NCBI GenBank assembly: GCA_024138025.1
Contig: JAMXBD010000012.1
Span: forward strand, 1,612,001-1,676,000
DNA: 64,000 nt
DNA from: Combretum micranthum
Taxonomy: Eukaryota > Streptophyta > Magnoliopsida > Myrtales > Combretaceae
Reading direction: 5' to 3'
In this document: positions 24,013-34,505 of the stretch, piece after piece
Numbering within the stretch: position 1 is the stretch's first letter
Layout: every line of letters begins with the position of its first letter
Position numbers and translations under genes: made by a program
The notes under the pieces: generated by a model
Databases searched by the model: none
Told to the model about the DNA's origin: nothing
The model's input: the letters and a program-made list of their open reading frames with translations, nothing else

Positions 24013-25573
24013 GCAAAGGCATAAGACATTGCATCAAGCATAGAATTTAAAAGTCGATTAAAAAATTCACGCGAATAGAATAGGATGCAAGCCGGGGGGG
24101 GTGTTTCTTTATAGGATACCCGATCACTCAACTCACTAAAAACCCTATAGGGTTTTAAGATTAAAAAAAAAAAAAAAACCTGATAAGTTATTGGGTCGGG
24201 TTTTGGATTTATTATATAACTCGTTGGAAAAACCCGATCCGGTATAAATTCAAAGTATTAAAAAATAATTAAAAATATTAAGTTATTAAAGCAATGAACC
24301 TATTTATATTCTATGTATGTAAAAGTAAGTGAAAATAAAGTATTTGCATTATTTTATTTGATATTATTGTCTAAAATTCATTCTTTCAATATAAGTGTTT
24401 GTATAATTAATAATTTAAAACAAAATTTTTTCTTTTGCTTATTTTTTTTTTAAGAAAAAAAATTGAAAATCTTGTAGTCGGGTCCGATCGGGTCGGGTTA
24501 TGGGTTTCTTAAAACCTTAGCGAGTTGAGTTTTGAAAATGATAAAAAAAACCCGATAGGATTTTTCTCGAGTACTAGAATACCCATTAAGACTCAGGTCG
24601 GGTTCGGGTTTCAAAAAACCCATCTTGAACCTGTCCCGGTTGCATCTCTAGAATGAAATATTATATCACTGGTTGAGGGGTTTTACCTTTTTTCCCTTCT
24701 TTTCTTCCATAAACAAACTAGCATAAATTTGAATCAATATTTTTTAAATTTAAAAATGAGAATATCTTAATTAGTTTAAGTAGGTAAATATTAAAACTAT
24801 TAATACGTTACATTTTTATTTTATTAATAAAAAAGAAAGAAGTTTTCATTTATATATATTTTTTTCAAATCCAATAGTAAAATTATAAGTACCATATTTA
24901 TAATTTATTTCAAAACTATGAATGACCTACCAAATTTATTGGCAAAAAAAAGTGTCATTGACTCTCTAGTTTTTTTTTTTTCTTCTTTTTTTCAATGGAG
25001 ATTAGTTAGTAATATATACCATATATCAATCATAAATTACACTATCATACACTAAATTGCAAAAGCATCTTTTCAAAAGAAGGAGTCACATACTCATAAA
25101 TCATAGTCCAACATACGTTTTTTTTTTTTTTTTTTAAATTGAATGCCAAATTTTACTATTTTCATCGTATCGATGAAAGCATTACCATCATTACTCGTAT
25201 TAGGGACAATGTTAAAACATTTTGTTATATATAGCATATTATGTTTTATTTTTCTTGTAACTTTCTTGTCACTGTATAATTTATTTACACGGCAGCCGTA
25301 TAAATATCATCATTTTTCATTGTTTTTTTTTTCTTTAAATCTTATTTTTTATAATTTTTTATTTATATTTTTATGATTGCCTTCTCGTAATATTTTGCAT
25401 TCCACTTGCTCGAAATACCATAAATAATAAATATTTTCTAGTTCAACCAATAAAATATCATCATAATTATATACAATACCACGTAATTATCAATTATGTT
25501 CTATATAGTTTCATCCATATGGCAAGTTATATTATATAGATTAATTATACAAATGCACATGATATATTGGATG
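24013..25573. repeat. 1.5 kb direct repeat, copy B
   Basis: This is the second copy of 19576-21067, in the same orientation. It is 69 bases longer, mainly from an AT-rich insertion near 24880-24950 and longer T runs. Its left edge abuts the truncated reverse transcriptase. Its right flank (tgtatattttgc) is presumably the original genomic neighbour. Confidence 0.85.
24081..24650. mobile_element. hAT-like MITE inside copy B
   Basis: Same element as at 19644-20222, with ends TAGGATGCAAGCCGGGGGGG and, on the other strand, TAGAGATGCAACCGGGACAG. Flanking 8-mers gaatagaa and gaatgaaa match at 6 of 8 bases. Confidence 0.6.
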
Positions 25574-26230
25574 TGTATATTTTGCATCAAATGTCAACGA
25601 TGACCCCCTCATCTTTTAATCTTGTGTTCCTTCAGCATCTTCCTTTTTATTTTTAAATAATCTTTAACTTTTAACTTATTTCTACTAAATTTGAGGAGAA
25701 TGAGCTTGTAAAGAAGGTTAGATCGAAATTCTTTAAGCACTATATCATGCAAATGATTGGCTACATAAGGAGTTTATTATTTGATGTAAAACTAGAAGAA
25801 ATGTTAAATTTTTTATTGAAAAATTCAAATAGAAGGAGCCTATAAGAAATTGATTATTTGGTTCCCTTGTTATCCTTTACATAAGCTTGGGGATGACTAG
25901 ACAAATGGGTGAAGAGGTAATCGAGTACCTGTTAAAATAATCAAATGAAGAACACATTAGGTTACCTTTGGTTGGAAGAGATGGCAAAGAGAGATGTGAA
26001 AGTGTATGGGTTTACAAACTAAGTTGACAAATGACCTTATAAGTGAGTTGAGGGAAATAGAAAGTAAAGGAAATTACTAAGAGAGCTAGACTTGGACTTG
26101 GAAATTTGCTACTCTCGTAAAGATCTAAGTGTTTATTACGCATGTCCTATGAGATGATCCACTAAATGCGGTACCTATATTGATACCAAATGTCCAATTG
26201 CAAAAAAAAAAAAAAAAAGAAAAATGTAAA
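25574..26230. other. intergenic, no feature seen
   Basis: No convincing frame or repeat. It may hold further decayed parts of the LINE that becomes readable at about 26240. Confidence 0.4.
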
Positions 26231-26239
26231 AGGACAAAA

Positions 26240-26780
26240 GATTTTTTAAAGAAGAGTGCTTGGTGGTTGAAGATTTTTATTTCATCCTGTTCATGTGATT
26301 TGGGGGATATGGAAGAGTAAAATATGATGATTTTTAAGCTGAACAGAAATAATTGAATGGATGAATGGAGTGAAAATTATTGCTTGAATCGTCTTTGCTT
26401 CCAAAAATTAATGGCATCGAAGGAAGAGAGAAATATATGGTCAGGGGGCTACCTCTAAGCATGTATTTAGAAACTAATTATAATGGTGTAGTTAAAAAGA
26501 ATGGAGGGAACGTAGGTGCTAAAGGAGTTTACAGAGATGCAAGTGTTATATTATTATGAGCTTTTCAAAAAGAGTTGCTCACATAAGTATGAAGTGCAAT
26601 TGAAGCTCTCAAACTCATCGCAATTTGGAGTTTGATATCATGGTTTTAGAAATGGATTCTGATTGTGCCGTGCATTGCATTTCTTTACTTTCTATTGTTC
26701 ATTGTTGTGCTTCAGGGATAGCATGGAGAGATTTAAGAGAACACATAAGGCTAAATTAGCGAAAGTGAATTGGGTTTCTA
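26240..26780 (+). pseudogene. LINE-type RNase H domain remnant
   Basis: Across shifting frames the + strand shows a tryptophan-rich stretch like the zf-RVT end of plant LINE proteins. Then comes ETNYNGVVKKNGGNVGAKGV followed by YRDAS, which corresponds to the first RNase H strand pair (usually NxDGA..GxAGxGGVxRDxxG). Further on is VLEMDSDCAVHCISLL, which corresponds to the E..SDC..V strand. These are the hallmarks of the RVT_3/RNase H domain at the C terminus of plant L1-like LINEs. The first catalytic Asp is replaced by Asn and several stops interrupt the frame. A non-LINE RVT_3 gene fragment is the alternative. Confidence 0.5.
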
Positions 26781-26789
26781 ATGCAAGTT

Positions 26790-28510
26790 ATGATTACTTT
26801 CCGATTCTAATCAATTTTGATGAATAACGGATAACTATACGATCAAGTACTAATAACAAAATGTACAGAGAAAATAAAAAGCAAGAGAGAGGTAGAAAAT
26901 TAAGCCTAAAATTTTAATGTGAAGTTTCCATTGCCCTATTTTTTATAGACACTAAGTGTCTCCAATGGATGATTAAACTGCAATCTTATTAAACACAAAG
27001 AGTAATGATTAATAGGTTATACATGTTTTCTCATACTTAAAAAATACAAATATAGTGCGATCTCATGCAATTTTATAAATAAAGAACATCTAAGATTTTA
27101 ATTAGGGTTTCTCGATTTTGTAATTAAGGAGCATAATAGAAGAAAAATCATAACCAATGGGACAAGAATAATAATTTGCAATTGAGGAGCTCCATCATAT
27201 GCATTTATTTGATTTAGGGGAGTATTTGTAGGCCAAAGAAAAAAATATATTATTACTTTTTCAAATTTGTCTGATCTTTTTGTATAGAAACGTTCAAATT
27301 TAATAGAAAAATGTGCAACCCAAGAACAACCAACATGTATAGACCTATATGAATGGCATCAAGATATTTTCCACAAAAATTGGAAGTTCAATTTGTAAAG
27401 AGTCCATTGTTCTTATTATGAAAACACATTAGAATCACATTCAAATGATTGAAGCTATTTGGCCCTAGTCTTTAGTTTATATTCAGATAATATTAGACAC
27501 GAGAAGAAAAATCTTTTCATGGTACAATAGGGTGATTTGTTTGAAGCTTATAGTTCTGTTTCATAATAATCAATCAAGGATCATTTAATATAACATCAAC
27601 AACATATGTGCTTAGTTTGCACCGTTTGAAGCAAATCCCATTGTAGATCATATTGCGAAGACATGCATGGAAAAAGAGTTCTCCTTTTTTTTTTTTCCCA
27701 ATACAATCGGAAGGGGGTGTTGAGTTTTCTTTTCATTTTTTATTTTTTATTTTTAATGTTATTTCATTTCTTATTCCGGTTTTTAATGGTTAATATACCA
27801 ACAAACTAGTCCGTTTAGTTCATTTTATTCTAGTCACTTTGACATCTTATTTTTATCGTTTTTAAACACACTGTTTATAAAAAAAAGATACAAAAAATAG
27901 ACATTTTTATTCATAAAAAAAAACAAACAGATCAGACACATATAAGATATATATAAAATATCGACACAAATCAAACATAGATGAGATACAAATAAAAATT
28001 AGATAATCCAAACAAACTCAATCACAAACCAACACGAGTCTGGGGTAGCTTGGCAAATATTGGCTAGTTGGTTTTGCTTGTTTGATTGGATTGGTTGAGT
28101 TTCTAGGGATAAACATTCTCATAATATAAATTAGTGGATGATAAACCCGCATTGCGTGTGCAAAAATAAAACAAAATTATATAGTAAAATTTATAATATA
28201 AAAATCCCGTAAGCAATAATTAATTATGATAAATCTAGCGGGGATGACTGGCACTTCAAATAAATTGTAATGTACAAAAACTACTTGTGAATTGTGAAAA
28301 AAAAAAAACTGAAAATTTAAAGGCACTTGTAATAAATATTGGTTGTTATTAAATGAACTTACTGTCTATGTTTTCTTACATGGTAACATAAATTTCAAAC
28401 TATATTAAGATTAAGTAATTCTATTAAAAAATTTCTACATGATCATAAACACCAAAATTTGATATTGACATGTACATAATATATACATATATATGTACAT
28501 AACTATAGTT
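26790..28510. other. intergenic, no feature seen
   Basis: AT-rich DNA with homopolymer runs. No gene or bounded repeat was seen. Confidence 0.5.
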
Positions 28511-28516
28511 AACTTG

Positions 28517-28773
28517 CACATGTACCAAGAGCAGACCAAAACTACAAAGTTAGAGACACACATGTATTCATCAAGGTTAAAAAATCAAAAGATTTTTGTT
28601 TACTTAGTTAACTAATATAGTGATACGTATATGTATTTCTATTTATACATATCTGCAATTGAATTTGACGTGTAGCAAAAGTAGACAAAACCTACAAAGT
28701 TCAAGACCCACATGCATTCATTGATATTAAAATTTTAAAAGATTTTGTTTTACATGGCTAACTCACACAGTGA
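28517..28773. repeat. diverged tandem duplication of about 107 bp
   Basis: Unit 28517-28623 and unit 28667-28773 share the words caaa-ctacaaagtt, acatg-attcat, aaaagatttt and taactaa/taactca in the same order, with a 43-base spacer. Confidence 0.5.
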
Positions 28774-29048
28774 AAGTTTTATATAAACAGGGTTAAAAAG
28801 AAAAATATATGTATACAAAAAGAATCCACATGAATTTTAAAACAACAATTTTATTGCGGAGTGTTATGTGAGTATTTTGTTTGATAAATAATCAATAATT
28901 TGAGATAAAAAAAGAAGGAAAAAATATAAAACAAACCACAAATAAATGACAAATAAAAGAGAAGAAAAATACAAATGAATTATAGTCATGCACTATTCAA
29001 CCATAGATTTTTTTTTCCCATAAAAATCTCATCATTATAAAGAGAGTT

Positions 29049-29993
29049 TGATACGCTTCAAGCTCGTATTATGACGTAATAGGCTTTGAAAGTTGATTTG
29101 CAGTAAAAATAAAGATACGTCGGCGTTATTATCGGATATTACGCATCGATAGTAACTCGAACTACACTCTCTCACACCTTAATATGACACACAAGCTAGA
29201 TTGAGTGGTTAATTGCCACAATCATAGTAGATTGATAAGAACTAATTGTTTTGACTCTCAAAAGAAAGACGATACAAAGAAGTGTGAATATATAAGGTAT
29301 TGATCAGGGTTTTCTAAACATAAGAGGGCATTTATACTAAACCCCTATAATGGCAATATTGTAAATATTACAACTTAAATAAGAAAATTCATGCAAAATA
29401 TAGAACACATGTCACGCCTTGGATAACGGGCATTAACATCGTTCATGGGCCACATCATGGCCATAACAGAGGTTGCGATCTCCTCCAACAAAAAAATCTC
29501 CAACGTTGATAAAATACACAAAACAACCGTAATTAGGAAAAACGGCCACCATCATCGCCGTAGAGTAGGTCGTGATCTCCTTAGAGTAAAATTATCAAAC
29601 ATTGGTATGGGCTTCATTACGAGCATTATTGGGATAAGCCCCTTGTCACGGGCTTGATGTTGCCCGTGATCTCCTTTGTTTCCGCATTCTTTAATAACGG
29701 CCTAGGTCATGGCCGTAATTGACCTATCTCCTTCAACTTCTTTACATTTTCCTTCTAATTTCCTATAATTTGACTAATAACAATTTATATAATACATTCA
29801 ATAACCACGTAGGAAATCATACTCATTTTCATAAGTACAAATCCTCATATTGTTTAAACATTTGATGTGATCATGGTAATTAACGAAGCAATTTTCCTTC
29901 TCATGTGTGGATTTGGCAAGGATTCATTGCGTTAATCCTTAACTTCCTTTGATGTGGGCTTTGTAAATAGATGTCAAGGATCGATTCCTCTTA
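29049..29993 (-). repeat. 3' LTR
   Basis: It aligns end to end with 33561-34500. On the - strand its first bases are TAAGAGGAATCG, where the other copy has TGATAGGAATCG, so the terminal TG has mutated here. It contains several GGGCGTTATT/AACGGGC and CCCGTGAT words scattered through the U3-like part. Confidence 0.85.
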
Positions 29994-30245
29994 TTACTCC
30001 AGGGATGTTGAAGATTTGTCCTCGAATCTAGTAGGTAGGAAATCTCCATGTCATAACCTGTATCCAAAACTAACACAACAAACCCCAAAGAATGTGAATG
30101 TACCTGCAGAAAAGAGTTAATGCAATAAAATGAAGTATTTTCCTCACAAGGCTACGTGAATTCTCTCATCATTTTTGTGTTTCTTTTGCATTTGTGTTTG
30201 AAGTGTATAGCTCTCAACACACTACACCTTTCTCTCACAAGAAAC

Positions 30246-31031
30246 TCACTCACTCTTTTTGCATAAGGGAGCTCGGAATAGAATCAAGCCTCTGTCATTT
30301 CTAGCTTTTGGTTGAAAAATGCTCATCCACTCCTCTTTTCTTCCATCTCCCTCATTGATTCCAACCATTAGGAGAGTAATAATGGTACAACAAAGACCAT
30401 AGATCCTCCATAAATGATTATAATCAGCCCTTATTTTCACAACCCCCTTCCAACTCATATCAAAGTTATCAATTGTACTCATAAACTTCTCAATCATACT
30501 CAAACATGGTGTATCTTTGTCAAAGGAGTACAAAAGCTCATGTGGTTTCAAACAATACAACTCACATAAATACAATTGAAAATCCTTCATACCGATTATG
30601 CCATTGTCACTAACAATAGGACATACCATCCTTTTAATATCTTGGTGGTAATCAGGATCCACCAACAAATGTTTCATCACCATGAAAACAACAGCACAAT
30701 ATCCACCGTAGTTCCTCATAGTATAAGACATCAAAAGTAATAGGAATTTGCACATGTTTGCTCTAAATAGAGGTAATTTGTGAATAATAGGCATACTTGG
30801 AAGATCATATGTCATTAACATAAAGTAAAGACCCAATTCAAACAATCCAAACCCTCTCCATCCACCAAAGTGCACAAATCCTTCATTAATCGTGTACATG
30901 TCTACATACAAAATCAAATGAACATTCCCACACACATGCTCCTTTCTCAAGTCATTTCCACCAGTGTAAATAAACTCGTTCCACAAAATATAACCATTAA
31001 CAGAATTATGGGTGGTATAGCCAATAAACAT
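30246..31031 (-). CDS. unidentified 261-codon frame in retrotransposon cargo
   Basis: This is the longest open frame of the cargo and is long for DNA of this composition. The product is rich in hydrophobic and aromatic residues (for example LFELGLYFMLMTYDLP and HLWRIYGLCCTIITLL), with a Lys/Arg-rich end. I recognise no domain, and there is no retroviral motif. It overlaps the next upstream frame (31282-30947) in another phase, so the original protein, if any, is likely broken by frameshifts. It could be a captured host sequence or an element-specific protein; no function is proposed. Confidence 0.3.
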   Translation of the reverse strand: MFIGYTTHNSVNGYILWNEFIYTGGNDLRKEHVCGNVHLILYVDMYTINEGFVHFGGWRGFGLFELGLYFMLMTYDLPSMPIIHKLPLFRANMCKFLLLLMSYTMRNYGGYCAVVFMVMKHLLVDPDYHQDIKRMVCPIVSDNGIIGMKDFQLYLCELYCLKPHELLYSFDKDTPCLSMIEKFMSTIDNFDMSWKGVVKIRADYNHLWRIYGLCCTIITLLMVGINEGDGRKEEWMSIFQPKARNDRGLILFRAPLCKKSE

Positions 31032-31161
31032 TCTATCACCTCATCAAACAACCAATAGGTATCAGCTAAAATCTCTTCTAAAAACTTATTCACTATTAAG
31101 GCAAGATAAAGATAAGACTTGAAGAACATTCTATGCTGTTTAGCATATCCCTTTGAAAGAA

Positions 31162-31644
31162 TCATACCTGCAGTAGGAATAAGGATGTGCTGATCTTCCA
31201 AAGACACAATGGAGCTTGATAATGTAGAATAAGTACTAGCTCTTGAAAATTGGCTTTTCCTCCATACCATATTGTGTCCCATTCAAAAGTTTCCAGCCAG
31301 GAATTACATGAATCCTCTTTTCTAACATAACATAAAGTTCTCCTATACATATTGTACTCATTTATTGCAGCACAAATGCGACATTCATTCAAAAGAAAGG
31401 AAACGAGAACATCATCAGTAGGTGGATTCATTAATTTCAAGTCACTCGCTACTTCAGAATGGGTAATATGAGACATGATACAATCCATGAGAGATTGAAC
31501 CAAATGGCTTATATCACAAATTAACTCATTGGTTGATATTCTACACATCATGACTCTCTTCACAATAGAATCATCTACATACAAGACACTTCTAATACTG
31601 ATATACATCCATAACACTCCAATGAATATCAGCAGGCATTTCAT
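31162..31644 (-). CDS. unidentified 160-codon frame in retrotransposon cargo
   Basis: A cysteine- and isoleucine-rich frame lying upstream of the 261-codon frame on the same strand; a shorter frame (31282-30947) overlaps both. It begins with a hydrophobic stretch (MKCLLIFIGVLWMYISI) that could be a membrane segment. No family is recognised. It is probably part of the same decayed cargo gene. Confidence 0.2.
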   Translation of the reverse strand: MKCLLIFIGVLWMYISIRSVLYVDDSIVKRVMMCRISTNELICDISHLVQSLMDCIMSHITHSEVASDLKLMNPPTDDVLVSFLLNECRICAAINEYNMYRRTLCYVRKEDSCNSWLETFEWDTIWYGGKANFQELVLILHYQAPLCLWKISTSLFLLQV

Positions 31645-31734
31645 TTGTTCTCACTGGGCATACATTGTCATAATATCTGTTTATGCTTTGCAACTTCATA
31701 AATTGATAGATAACAAATAAGTAGAGTGGTGAAT

Positions 31735-32064
31735 TCACCCAGAGACTTCAACAGCTCTAGATATGCCCTTCAAAATGGATTGACAATCATGCACAATCAC
31801 CACATAAACCCTTAATCCAACACACCAATCATCATTCCTATAAACACACATTCGACTATGATAGTCAACAAGTACTTCGAAACCTCCCTTCATAAACAAT
31901 TCATTCAATGGTTCTCTCAAACCATGGAACTCTTCAAAACAAAGCACATTTCCATCAGATAGATAATATCGACTCACAACATTACCGAACCAAAAATCAA
32001 CAATGCCAATTATAATAGGTGTATTGGTAATAGGAGATCTTGGTAATGCCACATCACATGCCAA
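31735..32064 (-). CDS. unidentified 109-codon frame in retrotransposon cargo
   Basis: The frame includes TNTPIIIGIVDFWFGNVVSR and a Cys/Trp-containing segment, RNDDWCVGLRVYVVIV, ending shortly before the next frame starts. No domain is recognised. It and the frames on either side may derive from one coding sequence. Confidence 0.2.
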   Translation of the reverse strand: MACDVALPRSPITNTPIIIGIVDFWFGNVVSRYYLSDGNVLCFEEFHGLREPLNELFMKGGFEVLVDYHSRMCVYRNDDWCVGLRVYVVIVHDCQSILKGISRAVEVSG

Positions 32065-32508
32065 TTTGACACTGGCATATGTGGCAAGGTTTTACTTCCC
32101 AATGGTGCTTCTGCAAACATCCTGATAGTAGTAAATTCAGTAATTTGCCACATGTACACAACTATCATTTTTATAACACTACCACACCAGATCATAACTC
32201 TTCTCCAATATACGTAATAATTTCCGTCATAGGAAAAAGATGGCCACAATACTTGGAAATACTTCTCAATTCCAATAGTAGATCAAAACGACTCAAATTG
32301 CAGCTTCTAGTGTAAATGGTAGAGGCACTAAATTAGGCAACTGATGGCTCAATTGCGACTCATCTGGATCTCCTCCCGACATTAAAGAATGGGGTTCAAC
32401 TTCCACACAGTATACTATACCATCTTGATCATCCATCTCTTCTATGCATTCATCAAGGGTCTCATCCTTTCTTTTTATATCTACATCGGTTTGCTCTACT
32501 TAGTTCTT

Positions 32509-33180
32509 CTAAGCATTCTTTGCTATGGAGTCTTTTAGTAGTTTTAATTCCTCCATCATATCAGCAAAAGTAATAGACATCTTCGCCTTCAATGTAGATT
32601 GGATGGCTCCTTCTAAAGTTGAGAATTTAGGAGAACCCATCCTCTTGGCAATGTCATAATTTAGACCTTGCACAAATTTCGCAATGATATCTGCTAGAGA
32701 CTCATCCACTTCACAGCATCTCATAAGGAACTTATATTCTCTTGTATATTCTTCAATACTCATTTGACCTTGCTTTAATGACATCAAATATTCATACAGC
32801 TCTTCCATGTAGGAGGGTGGAACAAAATCTTTTCTCATTAATCTCTTTAAATGATCCCATGTGGTGTCCTCTTGATAACCACCAGATGTCCGATGTAAGA
32901 TAAGACTCTGCCACCATGATTTTGTAAATCTTGATAACTTCTTATCAAATGCATGCCCCAGTTTATGGCTAGGGTATGCGAATTTCTCAACAACTTAAGT
33001 TCCTTGAAACTCCCAATCCAAGCATTTTCCTAGAGACATGAAACCTTCTAATTCAGGTATGTTCATCTCTATCTCCTTTAAAACTGCCATTATAGGATTA
33101 CTCTCATGATAGTGACGACTAGCCACAAGTTCTAGTGAGTAAATACTAAATTTATTCTTCACAGGAATTTCGTTGAACAC
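32509..33180 (-). pseudogene. Ty3/gypsy gag of the cargo-bearing element
   Basis: One continuous phase of 224 codons is interrupted by a single TAA at 32995-32997. The first part has NIPELEGFMS..CLDWEFQGT, and later comes TTWDHLKRLMRKDFVPPSY followed by LKQGQMSIEEYTREYKFLM and FVQGLNYDIAKRM. These match the order of the retrotransposon gag domain (PEFEG..YLDW, WW..L, W..LK..M...F.P, QG..SVEEY..EF, F..GL). Gag would package the element RNA. The single stop is the only lesion seen in this stretch. No zinc knuckle follows. Confidence 0.75.
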
Positions 33181-33540
33181 TTAGTGTGCAAGAATATCAT
33201 CCTTAATTTAAATACAATCCTAATGTCACAACAACCCCACAATACTTCACCAACATAACAAATAACACAATAGAACAATAATTACTACTTAACAAAGTGA
33301 ATACTAAAGTCAAACTTGATTGAGACATTTCATCGAACACTTGGTATGCACTCTTCCAAACCCATAAGAACACAATATAAATAAGCCTCAACTCCACAAA
33401 TACTTCAGTACAATGGTAGTAGTAAAAAACACTAGATTCTACAACCTCGCTCTCCTACTTCAAGCATTAGATCTACAATTTCAACAAGAAATACAAGATA
33501 CCTAGGGTTTTCTACACAACAATTACACTTGTCGTAACCC

Positions 33541-33555
33541 GGAGCTTTGATACCA
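33541..33555 (-). other. primer binding site, initiator-Met tRNA type
   Basis: On the - strand TGGTATCAAAGCTCC lies five bases inside the 5' LTR end. The common plant site is TGGTATCAGAGC. This sets the transcription direction as - strand, in agreement with gag. Confidence 0.75.
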
Positions 33556-33560
33556 AAAGA

Positions 33561-34500
33561 TGATATGCTCTAAGCTTGTATTATGATGTAGTAGGCCTTG
33601 AAAGTCGATTTGCAATAAAAATAAAGATATGAATGACGTTATTATTAGATATCACATACCGATAACAACCCGAACTATACTCTCTCACACCTTGATACGA
33701 CACATAAGATAGATTGAGTAGTTGTTTGCCATAATCATAGTAGATTGATAAGAACTAATTGTTTTGACTCTTAAAAGAAAGACAATAGAAAGAAGTGTAG
33801 AAATATAAGATCTTGCTTAGGTTTTCTAAACATAAGAGGGTATTTATATTAACCCCCATAATGGCGGTATTGTAAATATTACAACTTAAATAAGAAAATT
33901 CGTACAAAACACAGAACACAAGTTACGCCCTGGATAACGGGCGTTATTGTCATTTAAGGACCATATCACGGGCGTATCAGAGGCCGCGATCTCCTCTGAC
34001 AAAAAAATCTCCAACATTGATAAAATACATAAAACACCCATAATAAGGTAAACAGCCACTATCACGGCCATATAGTAAGCTATGATCTCCTCGGAGTAAA
34101 ACTATCAAACATTAGTAGAGGCTTCATTACGGGCGTTATTGGGATAAGCCCCTTATCACGGGCATGATGTTGCCCATGATCTCCTTTGGTTTTGCATTAT
34201 TCAACAAAGGCCTAGGTCACGACTGTGGTTGACCTATCTACTTCAACTTCTTCACATTTTCCTTCTAATTTCCTACAATTTGAGTCATGACAATTTATAT
34301 GATATATTTGATAACCACGTAGGAAATCATACTCATCTTCATAGGACAAAATCCTCATATTGCTTGAACGTTTGTAATCATGGTAATTAATGAAGCAATT
34401 TTCCTTCTCATGTGTAGATTTGGCAAGGATTCCTTGAGTTAATCCTTGACTTCCTTTGATGTAGACTTTGTTAATAGAGGTCAAGGATCGATTCCTATCA
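33561..34500 (-). repeat. 5' LTR
   Basis: On the - strand it begins TGATAGGAATCGATCC and ends GCATATCA, the canonical TG..CA. It aligns with 29049-29993 with clear but moderate divergence. Confidence 0.85.
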
Positions 34501-34505
34501 GAGTT

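Larger units (their letters stand above)
29049..34500 (-). mobile_element. LTR retrotransposon with gag and unidentified cargo in place of pol
   Basis: This is a 5.45 kb element on the - strand with 0.94 kb LTRs (29049-29993 and 33561-34500). A perfect 5-bp target duplication, gagtt, lies at 29044-29048 and 34501-34505. A primer binding site of initiator-Met type is at 33541-33555 and a Ty3/gypsy-style gag at 33180-32509. Between gag and the 3' LTR lie about 2.2 kb of overlapping open frames with no protease, reverse transcriptase, RNase H or integrase motif. It must have been moved by enzymes of another element. Confidence 0.85.

Noticed and set aside
19576..25573. A/B direct repeats as LTRs of the chromovirus
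   Set aside because: The reverse transcriptase is cut at the edge of copy B, there is no primer site or polypurine tract beside the copies, and a separate TG..CA LTR is seen at 21066-21480.
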